A stretch of DNA of 24,086 bases from an uncultured Faecalibacterium sp. (GCA_937907025.1 CALESJ010000023.1:1-24086); one strand, 5' to 3'; counted from the stretch's first letter, positions 1-7,966 are shown. A program made the numbers and translations. Notes: generated from the letters alone by a model not told the origin.

Positions 1-995
1 TGCTCACAGAGCAGCAAATCCCCACGCCGGGAACGCTTGAATACCGCAGGACGGGACACACCCACCGTTACCACCCCGGCTATGAGTGCAAGTGGGCGAC
101 CAATACTGTTGTGCATATCCTTGAGAACCGGGAATACACGGGCTGTCTGGTAAACTTCAAGACTACCACGCAATCCTACAAGTGCAGCAAAATCATTTAC
201 AATGACGAGGATAAGCAGGCAATCTTTGAAAACCACCACGAGCCTATCATAGACACCCAGACATGGGAACGGGTGCAGGAGCTACGCAAGCAGCGTAAAC
301 GCCCCAACCGCTATGATGAAGTGGGCTTGTTCTCCGGTATACTGTTCTGTGCAGACTGCGGCAGCGTCATGTATCAGCAGCGATACCAGACGGACAAGCG
401 CAAGCAGGACTGTTATATCTGCGGCAACTACAAGAAACGCACCCATGACTGTACGGCGCACTTTATCCGCACCGACCTCTTGACCGCTGGTGTACTCTCC
501 AATCTGCGGAAAGTGACCAGCTATGCGGCAAAGCATGAAGCCCGGTTTATGAAGCTCTTGATTGAGCAGAACGAGGACGGGGGCAAGCGCAGGAACGCCG
601 CCAAGAAAAAGGAACTGGAAGCCGCCGAGAAACGCATAGCCGAGTTATCCGCTATCTTCAAGCGGCTGTATGAGGACAGCGTGACCGGGCGCATATCAGA
701 CGAGCGTTTCACAGAGCTGTCGGCAGACTATGAAGCAGAGCAACGGGAGCTGAAAGAAAGAGCCGCCGCTATCCAAGCGGAGCTTTCCAAAGCACAGGAA
801 GCCACCGTGAACGCAGAAAAGTTTATGAATGTTGTCCGGCGGCATACCAGCTTTGAAGAACTTACCCCTACTCTGCTGCGGGAGTTTGTAGAGAAAATCG
901 TTGTGCATGAGTGCAGCTATGACGAGAACAAGACCCGCAGACAGGACATTGAGATTTATTATTCTTTTGTTGGCAAGGTGGACTTGCCCGAATAA
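1..995 (+). CDS. Large serine recombinase, C-terminal part (5' end outside window)
   Basis: This is the 3' part (330 residues visible) of a large serine site-specific recombinase of the TnpX/TndX kind found in integrative elements of Bacillota. The frame is open from the window edge, so the true start and the catalytic serine domain lie upstream. Visible in order are the end of the recombinase domain (residues ending in TVVHILENREYTG), a zinc-ribbon with CADCG and a later CxxC-type pair (YICGNYKKRTHDC), a charged coiled coil rich in Glu/Lys/Ala, and a C-terminal DUF4368-like tail (FVEKIVVHE to YYSFVGKVDLPE). Base composition is clearly less GC-rich than the rest of the window, with more AAA, TTG and TAT codons, which fits transfer. 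It lies directly against a truncated dctP gene, so it probably sits at the right end of the element it mobilises. Confidence 0.93.
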   Translation, partial: LTEQQIPTPGTLEYRRTGHTHRYHPGYECKWATNTVVHILENREYTGCLVNFKTTTQSYKCSKIIYNDEDKQAIFENHHEPIIDTQTWERVQELRKQRKRPNRYDEVGLFSGILFCADCGSVMYQQRYQTDKRKQDCYICGNYKKRTHDCTAHFIRTDLLTAGVLSNLRKVTSYAAKHEARFMKLLIEQNEDGGKRRNAAKKKELEAAEKRIAELSAIFKRLYEDSVTGRISDERFTELSADYEAEQRELKERAAAIQAELSKAQEATVNAEKFMNVVRRHTSFEELTPTLLREFVEKIVVHECSYDENKTRRQDIEIYYSFVGKVDLPE

Positions 996-1003
996 CCGCC
1001 CGA

Positions 1004-1052
1004 CCTATCCGACACAATGCGCAAGTGCCGGATAGGAACGGCAAAATTTTTT
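1004..1052 (+). terminator. Stem-loop after the recombinase, possible terminator or element-end structure
   Basis: A 12-bp stem with one mismatch (CCTATCCGACAC at 1004-1015 against GTGCCGGATAGG at 1025-1036) starts 8 bp after the recombinase stop. A run of six T lies at 1047-1052, ten bases after the stem, which is far for a canonical intrinsic terminator. It may end the recombinase transcript or be part of the element's terminal recombinase-binding region. Confidence 0.5.
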
Positions 1053-1084
1053 ACACTTCTATTACTTCTTTATCACACATCAGC

Positions 1085-1451
1085 AAACGTGCAGGGCATG
1101 AAGTTCTATGAAGTGCAGCAGTACTTCACCGAAGTGAACTACCAGTTCCATCCCGACCCGTTCTATGTCAACGCCACCTGGTGGAACAGCCTGCCCGAAG
1201 AGTTCCAGACCATCATCACCGACTGCGCCACCGATATGGGCACCTACAACGACCAGCTCATCGACGAAACCTCTCAGGCCGCCCGTGACGAGATCGAAGC
1301 TTCCGGCGCCGAGATCTACGTTCCCACCGAGGAAGAGCTGGAAGCTTTCAAGGAAGCCGTCCAGCCCGTGTACGACGAATGCGTGGCCGAAGGCATCTGC
1401 ACCGAGGAAGAGATTGCCGAAATGCAGGAGATCGTGGCCAACGCCGGCTGA
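1085..1451 (+). pseudogene. dctP: TRAP transporter substrate-binding protein DctP, C-terminal remnant
   Basis: From about 1085 the translation (NVQGMKFYEVQQYF onward, about 120 residues) matches the C-terminal third of DctP-type TRAP solute receptors, with the family-typical KFYEVQ segment and an acidic helical end. A complete DctP is about 330 residues, so the signal peptide, the first lobe and the conserved substrate-binding arginine are missing. The sequence before about 1085 belongs to the recombinase element, so the gene was cut by insertion. It is followed in the same direction by dctQ and dctM. A formal ORF begins at ATG 1017 inside the element and reads into the remnant; its first 24 residues happen to look like a signal peptide, but there is no ribosome site in front of it. 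The exact junction cannot be fixed without an uninterrupted relative. Confidence 0.85.
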
Positions 1452-1479
1452 GTTTTCCATCACCGTACCAAGCCAAACC

Positions 1480-1519
1480 GCGGGCGGTCCGTCAGTAACG
1501 CGGACCGCCCGCTTTTTTT
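1480..1519 (+). terminator. Strong intrinsic terminator between dctP and dctQ
   Basis: A perfect 12-bp stem (GCGGGCGGTCCG at 1480-1491, CGGACCGCCCGC at 1501-1512) with a 9-base loop is followed at once by seven T. In TRAP operons the binding protein is usually made in excess of the permease. A terminator or 3' stabiliser here would lower transcription into dctQM. Confidence 0.9.
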
Positions 1520-1546
1520 CAGAATCCGTGAAAGGGGCTGATTACC

Positions 1547-2071
1547 ATCGACACGCTGAAAAAGATCGGCAAAAAGGTGTTTGACATCTACTTTACCATC
1601 GGCGTCATTGCCATGGGTCTGCTGGCCGCACTGGTCATCTTTGCCGTTATTGCCCGTTATTTCTTCTCCCTGAGCTGGAAACAGCTGGCGGAGTTCAACA
1701 CCACCCTCTTCGCCTTCACCACCTTCTGGGGGATGGGCGTCAACATCATCAAGGACGAGCACGTCATCATTGATATTCTGTATGACCGCGTGCCCCCGGC
1801 CGCCAAGCGCTGGCTGGCGGTCCTCAACCACCTGATCGTGCTTGTGGTGGATATCGTATTCACCTGGCAGGGCTTCAAGTATGTGGCCATGGCCGGCAAG
1901 CAGATCAGCCAGGGCATGGAGATTCCCATGACGTTCATGTACGGTATCATGCCGGTTTCCGGCGTGATCTGCGCCGTGTGTGTCGTCATCAAGATCGCTA
2001 TGCTGGTGACCGCCGACGTTTCTTACTTCGCGCCCAAGAACAAAGCTCTGAGCGCGGATGACCCTGCCTGA
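1547..2071 (+). CDS. dctQ: TRAP transporter small permease subunit DctQ
   Basis: This is a membrane protein of about 164-174 residues with four predicted transmembrane segments, as in DctQ. The segments are FDIYFTIGVIAMGLLAALVIF near the start, one around FWGMGVNIIKDEHVIIDIL, LNHLIVLVVDIVFTW, and the C-terminal YGIMPVSGVICAVCVVIK. The RYFFSLSWKQLAEF stretch matches the conserved region between helices 1 and 2. The start is uncertain. A good ribosome site (AAAGGGG at 1531-1537) points to 1541-1547, where the in-frame codons are ATT and ATC rather than ATG. GTG at 1577 is the first conventional start but has no properly spaced ribosome site and cuts into the N-terminal basic region. I give 1547 (ATC, in the same ACCATx context as the aldolase start at 3407). 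It partners DctM, which starts 20 bp after its stop. Confidence 0.85.
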   Translation: MDTLKKIGKKVFDIYFTIGVIAMGLLAALVIFAVIARYFFSLSWKQLAEFNTTLFAFTTFWGMGVNIIKDEHVIIDILYDRVPPAAKRWLAVLNHLIVLVVDIVFTWQGFKYVAMAGKQISQGMEIPMTFMYGIMPVSGVICAVCVVIKIAMLVTADVSYFAPKNKALSADDPA

Positions 2072-2091
2072 GCGAAAGGAGGCACGACCTT

Positions 2092-3384
2092 ATGGCAATG
2101 TTGATTCTGCTGGTGCTGCTGATCGTCTTTGCGGCACTCGGCGTGCCGCTGGCCTTCGCCATCGGCGCATCCTGCGTGACCTACATCACCACCAACGCCC
2201 CCACCTTCCTGGGCATGCTGCCCCAGCGCGTGTGGAACGGCGCTTTCAGTGAACTGATGATCGCCATGCCCCTGTTCATGCTGGCCGGTGAACTGATGAA
2301 CACCGGCGGCATCACCCAGCGCATCATCGACTTCTGCATGGAGATCCTGCGTCCCGTGCGCGGCGGTCTGGGCGAAGTGAACATCGTGGCGTCCATGATC
2401 TTCGGCGGCATCTCCGGTTCCTCGGTGGCCGATACCTCGGCCCTGGGCTCCATCCTGATCCCCGCCATGGAAAAGGAAGGCTATCCGCCGGACGCTTCCG
2501 CCGGTATCACGGTGGCTTCCTCCACCATGGGTATGATCATTCCCCCGTCCACCCCCATGATCGTGTATTCCATGATCTCCGGCGGCTCGGTGGGCGCCCT
2601 GTTCATGGCCGGCGCCGTGCCCGGCATCCTCATCGGCCTGACCCAGCTGGTGCTGGTCTACATCATCAGCGCCAAAAAGGGCTGGCATCCCCAGCGTGAG
2701 CCCTTCAACGGCAAGCGCTGCGCCCACGCCATCCTGTCCGGCATCCCGGCCCTGATCATGCCGCTGTTCATCATCATCTGCGTGTCCTTCGGCATCTGCA
2801 CCGCCTCCGAAAGTGCCGGCGTGGCCGTGCTGTACGCGCTGCTGGTAGGCTTCTTCATCTACCGCGAACTGACCTGGAAGGCTGTGTGGGAAGCGCTGAA
2901 AAAGACCTTCATCTCCTCCTCTTCCATCATGCTCATCATCGGCTTTACCACCATCTTCACCTGGGTGCTGACCATGCAGAACGTGCCCCAGACCGTGGGT
3001 GCCTTCTTCATGTCCCTGAACATGCCCACCTGGGCCATCTCGCTGCTGTTCTGCGTGATGATCCTGCTCATCGGCACCTTCATCGACGTCAGCCCCGCCA
3101 TCCTGCTGCTCACCCCGATTTTGCTGCCCGTCATGCAGAGCTACGGTATCTCCACCCTGCAGTTCGGCGCCATGATGATCACCGGCCTGGCCATCGGCCT
3201 GGTGACCCCGCCTGTGGGCATGTGCCTGAACGCCTGCAACAAGATCAACCGCATGCCCATCGTGGACATCTTCAAGGGCGCTGCCCCGTACGTTGTGTGC
3301 AACGTGCTGGTCCTGCTGGCCATCAGCCTGTGGGCGCCGCTGACCACCTGGCTGCCCACCCTGCTGGGTTACAGCCTGAACTGA
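2092..3384 (+). CDS. dctM: TRAP transporter large permease subunit DctM
   Basis: A 430-residue polytopic membrane protein of normal length for DctM, the channel-forming, sodium-coupled subunit of TRAP transporters. About twelve hydrophobic segments are visible. Family landmarks include FGGISGSSVADTSALG near residue 103, the GMIIPPSTPMIVYS stretch near residue 148, and the late GLAIGLVTPPVGMCLN motif near residue 372. The start ATG has a well-placed GGAGG at about 2079. It lies between dctQ and the aldolase gene, all in one direction with short gaps. With its binding protein truncated upstream, the transporter is probably not working unless a receptor is supplied from elsewhere. Confidence 0.95.
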   Translation: MAMLILLVLLIVFAALGVPLAFAIGASCVTYITTNAPTFLGMLPQRVWNGAFSELMIAMPLFMLAGELMNTGGITQRIIDFCMEILRPVRGGLGEVNIVASMIFGGISGSSVADTSALGSILIPAMEKEGYPPDASAGITVASSTMGMIIPPSTPMIVYSMISGGSVGALFMAGAVPGILIGLTQLVLVYIISAKKGWHPQREPFNGKRCAHAILSGIPALIMPLFIIICVSFGICTASESAGVAVLYALLVGFFIYRELTWKAVWEALKKTFISSSSIMLIIGFTTIFTWVLTMQNVPQTVGAFFMSLNMPTWAISLLFCVMILLIGTFIDVSPAILLLTPILLPVMQSYGISTLQFGAMMITGLAIGLVTPPVGMCLNACNKINRMPIVDIFKGAAPYVVCNVLVLLAISLWAPLTTWLPTLLGYSLN

Positions 3385-3406
3385 TTCTGACGGGAGGGTT
3401 TTTACC

Positions 3407-4201
3407 ATGACTCTGAAAGAAAAAATGAAGCGCGGCCCCGTGTTCGGCATGGCCTGCTTTACCGGCACCACCTGCGTGATCGAAAACATTGCCATGTCCG
3501 GGCTGGATTTCATCTACCTGGACCTGGAACACACCAACTACATGCTGGATGAAGCCTTTGAAAAGCAGATCATGGCCGCCAAGCTCCACGACATCGCGGT
3601 GCTGGTGCGCATGGCGGACGAAAACGAAGTGGCCATCCGCAAGGTACTGGAATGGGGCGCCGACGGCGTGGTCATCCCCCACTGCAAGACCGCCGAAATG
3701 ACCCGCAAGGCGGTGGAGGGCGCCAAGTTTGCCCCCCTGGGCCGCCGGGGCGGCGAAACCAACGTGCGCGCCGCAGGCTTCGGCTACCACAATTTTGACT
3801 GGAACGCCTACATCGAACAGCAGAACCGGGACACCCTGGTCATCCCCATGGACGAAGACTACGAATTTACCGACAACATCGACGAGATCCTGGCCGTGCC
3901 GGGCGTGGATGCGGTGAACTTCGGTCCCATCGACTACGCTGTGTCCCGCCAGCTGAAGATCGGCTACTCCATGGGCGAGGAAGTCCACGACGCCTACAAG
4001 GTACTGGTGGAAAAGTGCAAGGCCAAGGGCATCGGCGTGCTGGGCCCCGTGGTGCCCCCCACCAAGGAGAACATCGAGAACGCCATCGCAGACGGCTACA
4101 CCATGATCATCCTGGGCAACGACATGTGGCATTTCCAGAAAGCGCTGAAAGAACTGGTCAGCGACGCCGTGGAACCCGTCCGCGCCGAAACCAACCAATA
4201 A
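3407..4201 (+). CDS. HpcH/HpaI-type class II aldolase
   Basis: A 264-residue TIM-barrel aldolase of the HpcH/HpaI family, which reversibly cleaves 2-keto-3-deoxy acids (2,4-dihydroxyhept-2-enedioate, 2-keto-3-deoxyrhamnonate and similar) into pyruvate and an aldehyde. Visible family features are DLEH (residues 39-42, with the probable catalytic His42), the arginine in VLVRMA (Arg68), GADGVVIPHCKT, the GRRGG loop, and an acidic pair Glu150 and Asp176 (in GPIDYA) with the spacing of the divalent-metal ligands. The start follows a GGGAGGG ribosome site. It lies 22 bp after dctM, which suggests it acts on the compound taken up by this transporter. The exact substrate cannot be read from the sequence, and citrate-lyase-like members of the family are an alternative. 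Confidence 0.88.
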   Translation: MTLKEKMKRGPVFGMACFTGTTCVIENIAMSGLDFIYLDLEHTNYMLDEAFEKQIMAAKLHDIAVLVRMADENEVAIRKVLEWGADGVVIPHCKTAEMTRKAVEGAKFAPLGRRGGETNVRAAGFGYHNFDWNAYIEQQNRDTLVIPMDEDYEFTDNIDEILAVPGVDAVNFGPIDYAVSRQLKIGYSMGEEVHDAYKVLVEKCKAKGIGVLGPVVPPTKENIENAIADGYTMIILGNDMWHFQKALKELVSDAVEPVRAETNQ

Positions 4202-4227
4202 CGTACTCTCTGATTGCTCCCTTATAG

Positions 4228-4274
4228 AATACGCCCCGGCAAAGGACCGCGTAGGTCTTTTGCCGGGGCGTATT
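4228..4274. terminator. Bidirectional terminator between convergent genes
   Basis: A 21-bp inverted repeat with one G/T imperfection (AATACGCCCCGGCAAAGG... at 4228-4248 against its complement at 4254-4274) lies between the aldolase stop and the end of the convergent RNA methyltransferase gene. The T-rich sequence after it on the plus strand (TTTCTTATTG) makes it the likely end of the TRAP-aldolase operon. Confidence 0.85.
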
Positions 4275-4303
4275 TCTTATTGTTGTTTATACATTTCGTA
4301 TTG

Positions 4304-5137
4304 TCACAGATCTTTTCCGCACAGCTGCCAGAAGGCCACCGCCCCGGCGGCCGCCACATTGAGGGAATCCACCCCCGGGCGCATGGGGATGCGCACGGTG
4401 TACCGGCACCGGGCAATGGTATCCGGGGCCAGGCCGTCCCCCTCGGTGCCCAGCACCATGGCCAGGCGGGGCTCGGCAGCCAGGGCCGGGTCGTCAATGC
4501 GCAGGGAGTTTTCGTTCAGCGCCAGGGCCGCCGTGGCAAAGCCCATCCTTTCCAGCCGGGCCAGGCCCGCTTCCGGCCAGTCTGCCTTATCCTCCCCCAG
4601 GCGGGCCCAGGGCACCACGAACACGGTGCCCATGCTCACCCGCACGGCGCGGCGGCAGAGCGGGTCACAGCAGGAAGGGCTGAGCAGCACCCCGTCCACC
4701 CCCATGGCCGCCGCCGAGCGGAACACCGCCCCCACGTTGGTGGAGTCCACGATGTTTTCCAGCACCGCCACCCGCCGGGCATTCCGGCAGATGTCCTCCG
4801 CCTGGCGGGGGGCCGGGCGGGCCATGGCGCAGAGCACACCCCGGGTGAGGGTGTAGCCGGTAAGGCTGGCCAGCAGCTCCCGGTCCCCGGTGTACACCGG
4901 CACAGCGGGGCAGCGGGCCAGCACCGGGGCGGCAGGCCCGGTGATCTGGCGGCGCTCCATGAGGAAGGCCAGAGGCTCACATCCCGCATCCAGGGCGCTG
5001 CCGATGACCTTGGGGCTTTCGGCAATGAACAGGCCGTGGGCCCGCTCGGTGCTGCTGCGCAGCTGGGCTTCGGTCAGGCGGGCAAAAGGAGCCAGCTCCG
5101 GCAGGTGCAGGTCGTGTATCTCGATGATGGGCGGCAT
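4304..5137 (-). CDS. TrmH/SpoU family RNA 2'-O-methyltransferase
   Basis: A 277-residue SPOUT-fold methyltransferase that transfers a methyl group from S-adenosylmethionine to a ribose 2'-hydroxyl in tRNA or rRNA. The three SpoU motifs are present: N134 to R140 in STNVGAVFR, LAMVLGTEGDGL at 226-236, and IPMRPGVDSLNVAAA at 250-264, which form the knotted cofactor site. The first 110 residues look like the substrate-binding domain (RNA 2'-O-ribose methyltransferase substrate-binding type, TEAQLRSS to VYTGDREL). An upstream in-frame ATG at 5161 exists, but the ribosome site GAAAGGAG at 5147-5154 is correctly spaced only for the ATG at 5137. Which RNA is methylated cannot be told from sequence alone. 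Confidence 0.92.
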   Translation of the reverse strand: MPPIIEIHDLHLPELAPFARLTEAQLRSSTERAHGLFIAESPKVIGSALDAGCEPLAFLMERRQITGPAAPVLARCPAVPVYTGDRELLASLTGYTLTRGVLCAMARPAPRQAEDICRNARRVAVLENIVDSTNVGAVFRSAAAMGVDGVLLSPSCCDPLCRRAVRVSMGTVFVVPWARLGEDKADWPEAGLARLERMGFATAALALNENSLRIDDPALAAEPRLAMVLGTEGDGLAPDTIARCRYTVRIPMRPGVDSLNVAAAGAVAFWQLCGKDL

Positions 5138-5166
5138 GGGGGGATTCTCCTTTCGGTGCAACGCAA

Positions 5167-5198
5167 AAGACCGTCCGGCAGACTTGTCGGACGGTCTT
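5167..5198 (-). terminator. Terminator downstream of manA
   Basis: A perfect 11-bp stem (AAGACCGTCCG and its complement at 5167-5177 and 5188-5198) lies between the end of manA and the start of the RNA methyltransferase gene. Read on the minus strand it runs directly into TTTTGCG, a short T-tract. It probably reduces read-through from the pgm-manA operon. Confidence 0.75.
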
Positions 5199-5236
5199 GA
5201 TGATAACCCTTTTAGGAAAAGGCTGTCAACCCCGTC

Positions 5237-6157
5237 TTACACACGAGTGCACAGGGTCTTGAGCCGGCCGGTGACGGTGAAATCGCCGCTGCCCGCGGTG
5301 AGGAACAGGCTGTCGCCCTTCTTTACCGGCAGGGTTTCGCCGCCGCAGGTCACGGTGCCTTCGCCGTCCACGATGAGCAGGGACACAAAGCTGTCGGTTC
5401 CTGCCGTGCCGGAGAAGTCGTTATCGTACACATCCACCGTGAAGTACTGGCACTGGGCCAGGTGGCTGCCGAAGTCCTGCTTTTTGGGGGGCTTGCATTC
5501 GGTGACAGCCAGGGCCTGGGGAATGTGCAGGGCCCGGGGCTTGCCGTCGGCGCCCACCCGGCCGTAGTCGTAGACGCGGTAGGTGACGTTGGAGTTTTGC
5601 TGTATTTCCGCAATGACGATGCCCTGGCAGATGGCGTGCAGAGTGCCGGAGGGGATGAAGAACACATCCCCCTTGTGCACCGGCACGGCGTTGAGCACCT
5701 CGGTCAGGGTGTTGTCCTTGATGCGGCGCTCGAATTCTTCCTTGGTGATCTCGTGGTCAAAGCCGTAGTACAGGAAAGCGCCGGGCTCGCAGTCCAGGAT
5801 GTACCACATCTCGGTCTTGCCGTACTGGTGCTCATGTTCCAGGGCGTACTCATTGGAGGGGTGCACCTGGATGGACAGGTTGCCCTTGGCGTCAATGAAC
5901 TTGGTCAGAATGGGGAATTCCGCAAACTTTTTGCCGTTTTCGCCCAGAATATCCCGGCCTTTTTCCTCAATGTACCGGGCCAGGGTCTTGCCGTCGTCCG
6001 CCCCGCCCACAATGTAGGAGGGACCGTCGGGATGGCAGGAGAGCACCCAGGCTTCGGCCAGGGGGTTCAGGTCGCTTTCGATGCCGAAATCGGTGCGCAG
6101 GCGGGACCCGCCCCACAGATAATCCTTGCAGCTGGGTTTCAGTTTCAGCATAGCCAT
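5237..6157 (-). CDS. manA: Mannose-6-phosphate isomerase, class I
   Basis: A 306-residue zinc-dependent cupin isomerase that interconverts mannose 6-phosphate and fructose 6-phosphate, close in length to the Bacillus ManA type (about 315). The zinc ligands are visible: Gln97 and His99 in SIQVHPSNEYA, Glu117 in KTEMWYIL, and His174 in GTLHAI. The N-terminal KDYLWGGSRL and C-terminal VKKGDSLFLTAG segments also fit. The first ATG (6157) is used because an AAAGGA site lies ten bases upstream. That site is inside the last codons of the phosphohexomutase gene, whose stop is only 7 bp away, so the two genes are almost certainly transcribed and translated together. Confidence 0.95.
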   Translation of the reverse strand: MAMLKLKPSCKDYLWGGSRLRTDFGIESDLNPLAEAWVLSCHPDGPSYIVGGADDGKTLARYIEEKGRDILGENGKKFAEFPILTKFIDAKGNLSIQVHPSNEYALEHEHQYGKTEMWYILDCEPGAFLYYGFDHEITKEEFERRIKDNTLTEVLNAVPVHKGDVFFIPSGTLHAICQGIVIAEIQQNSNVTYRVYDYGRVGADGKPRALHIPQALAVTECKPPKKQDFGSHLAQCQYFTVDVYDNDFSGTAGTDSFVSLLIVDGEGTVTCGGETLPVKKGDSLFLTAGSGDFTVTGRLKTLCTRV

Positions 6158-6164
6158 GATGGAC

Positions 6165-7856
6165 TCATCCTTTCATCATTTCGGCCGCAGCGGCGGCCAG
6201 TTTTTCGTTCACGGCGTCGGCAGCGGCTTCACTGTCGCCCACGGCGGAGAGATAGACCTTGATCTTCGGCTCGGTGCCGGAGGGACGGACCATGAACTTG
6301 TGGCCGCCCGCCAGGCGGTATTCCAGCACATCGGCCATGGGCAGGCCGTTGTGGCCACCGGGGATGTTGTAGTCCACCGCTTCTTCCACCTTGTATCCGG
6401 CGATGGCGGCGGGGACGTTGGCCCGCAGGCCGGCCATAAGCTGCTGCATGGTGTGCATGCCGCTCTCGCCCTCAAAGGTAAAGGAGGACAGGGCATTGCG
6501 GTAGTAGCCGAACTCCTTGTACAGTGCCTCGATGGCATCCAGCAGGGTCATGCCCTGCCGGGCGTACCAGGCGGCGGCTTCGCAGACCAGCAGGGTGGCG
6601 TTCACCGCATCCTTGTCCCGCACATGGCCGCCGGACAGGTAGCCGTAGCTTTCCTCAAAGCCGAAGATATACCGTTCGGGGTGGCCTTCGGCTTCCAGTT
6701 TGCCGATCTGCTCGCCGATGAACTTGAACCCGGTAAGGGTGCGGCGCAGCTCCACGCCGTACTTCTTGGCCACGGGGGTGGCCATATCGGTGGAAACAAT
6801 GGTGGTCACGGCCACGGGGTCGGCGGGCATGGTGCCCCGGGCGGTGCGGGTGCGGCAGATGTAATCCAGCAGGATAATGCCCATCTCGTTGCCGGTAATG
6901 AGCCGGTAGCCGCCCTTGCCGTCGGGCACAGCGGTGCCGCAGCGGTCACAGTCGGGGTCGGTGCCCAGCAGCAGGTCGGGGTGGACCTTGTCGCACAGTT
7001 CCAGGCCCTTTTCCATGGCTTCCCGGATCTCCGGGTTGGGGTAGGGGCAGGTGGGGAAATCCCCGTCCGGCTTTTCCTGTTCGGGCACCACGGTCATGTG
7101 GGTAACGCCCAGTTTGGCCAGCAGCTTGCGCACGCATTCCAGGCCGGAGCCGTTGAGGGGGGTGTAGACCAGTTTCAGGTCGGCGATGCCGGTGCCGTCA
7201 CCCACGCGCTGGGCATAGACGGCATCCACGAAGGCGTCCAGGCAGTCGTCCCCGATGGTGACGATGCGGCCCTCAGCCAGGGCGGCATCATAATCGGCCA
7301 GTTTGACACCTGCGAAAATATCCACCGCCTCAATGGCGGCCAGGATCTTTTCGGCGGCTTCCAGGGTGATCTGGCAGCCGTCGGCGCCGTAGACCTTGTA
7401 GCCGTTGTACTTGGCGGGGTTGTGGCTGGCGGTGACGCAGACGCCCGCGCCGCAGCCCAGGTACCGCACCGCCCAGGACAGGGCGGGGGTGGGTTCCAGC
7501 CGGGGGTACAGGTAGGCGGTGATGCCGTTGGCCGCCAGCACCCGGGCGGTTTCCCGGGCAAAGAGATCGCCCTTGTGGCGGCTGTCATGGGCGATGGCCA
7601 CCTTTTTGGGCAGGGTGGTGGAATTCAGGTAATCGGCCAGGCCCTGGGTGGCCTTGTGCACGGTATAGATGTTCATGCGGTTGGTGCCCGCGCCGATCAC
7701 GCCGCGCAGGCCGCCGGTGCCGAAGGCCAGGTCGCGGTAAAAACGGTCGCTGATGCCTTCGGGGTCGTTGGCAATGCCGCGCAGCTCCTCGGCCAGATCG
7801 TCGGGCAGACCGGGCTGGTTCAGCCAGGTCTGATAGCGGGTTTTGATGGTATTCAT
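6165..7856 (-). CDS. Phospho-sugar mutase (phosphoglucomutase/phosphomannomutase)
   Basis: A 563-residue alpha-D-phosphohexomutase that moves phosphate between C1 and C6 of glucose or mannose phosphates; the length fits the PgcA-type group. The catalytic phosphoserine is Ser144 in TASHNPAKYNGYK, the magnesium loop is D300, D302 and D304 in GTDPDCDR, the sugar loop is FGFEESYG around Glu401, and the phosphate-binding loop is RPSGTEPKIK near the C-terminus. The N-terminal FGTGGLRG at about 45-52 is typical. The start follows an AGGAG site. It leads an operon with manA, which links glucose-1-phosphate, mannose and fructose-6-phosphate pools, as needed for cell-surface glycans and for the glycolipid genes nearby. 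Preference for glucose or mannose cannot be decided here. Confidence 0.94.
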   Translation of the reverse strand: MNTIKTRYQTWLNQPGLPDDLAEELRGIANDPEGISDRFYRDLAFGTGGLRGVIGAGTNRMNIYTVHKATQGLADYLNSTTLPKKVAIAHDSRHKGDLFARETARVLAANGITAYLYPRLEPTPALSWAVRYLGCGAGVCVTASHNPAKYNGYKVYGADGCQITLEAAEKILAAIEAVDIFAGVKLADYDAALAEGRIVTIGDDCLDAFVDAVYAQRVGDGTGIADLKLVYTPLNGSGLECVRKLLAKLGVTHMTVVPEQEKPDGDFPTCPYPNPEIREAMEKGLELCDKVHPDLLLGTDPDCDRCGTAVPDGKGGYRLITGNEMGIILLDYICRTRTARGTMPADPVAVTTIVSTDMATPVAKKYGVELRRTLTGFKFIGEQIGKLEAEGHPERYIFGFEESYGYLSGGHVRDKDAVNATLLVCEAAAWYARQGMTLLDAIEALYKEFGYYRNALSSFTFEGESGMHTMQQLMAGLRANVPAAIAGYKVEEAVDYNIPGGHNGLPMADVLEYRLAGGHKFMVRPSGTEPKIKVYLSAVGDSEAAADAVNEKLAAAAAEMMKG

Positions 7857-7934
7857 GATGACACACTCCTGTTGTTACTCACAAATTTTCAGGATGCGGA
7901 CGGCCCGCCGCCCGAGATACAGCGGCCCTTTCCG

Positions 7935-7950
7935 GAACAGTAGACTGTTC
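7935..7950 (-). promoter_or_regulatory. Palindromic operator candidate at the pgm-manA start site
   Basis: GAACAGTAGACTGTTC is a 6+4+6 palindrome directly downstream of the predicted -10 box of the phosphohexomutase operon, at about the transcription start. A dimeric repressor bound here would block initiation. The regulator is unknown. The spacing differs from the LexA/DinR box (GAAC-N4-GTTC). Confidence 0.5.
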
Positions 7951-7957
7951 AGAACCA

Positions 7958-7966
7958 ATTATAGCA
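7958..7966 (-). promoter_or_regulatory. Extended -10 promoter of the pgm-manA operon
   Basis: On the minus strand TGCTATAAT gives a perfect -10 hexamer (7958-7963) with an extended TG motif. No good -35 hexamer lies 16-18 bp upstream, which is common for extended -10 promoters. It is the only strong candidate in the 179-bp gap upstream of the mutase gene. Confidence 0.75.

Noticed and set aside
2023..3513. 496-residue minus-strand frame
   Set aside because: Antisense of dctM, rich in His/Gly/Asp/Gln with no family signature.
6126..7943. 605-residue plus-strand frame
   Set aside because: Antisense of the phosphohexomutase gene; Gly/Val/His-rich shadow.
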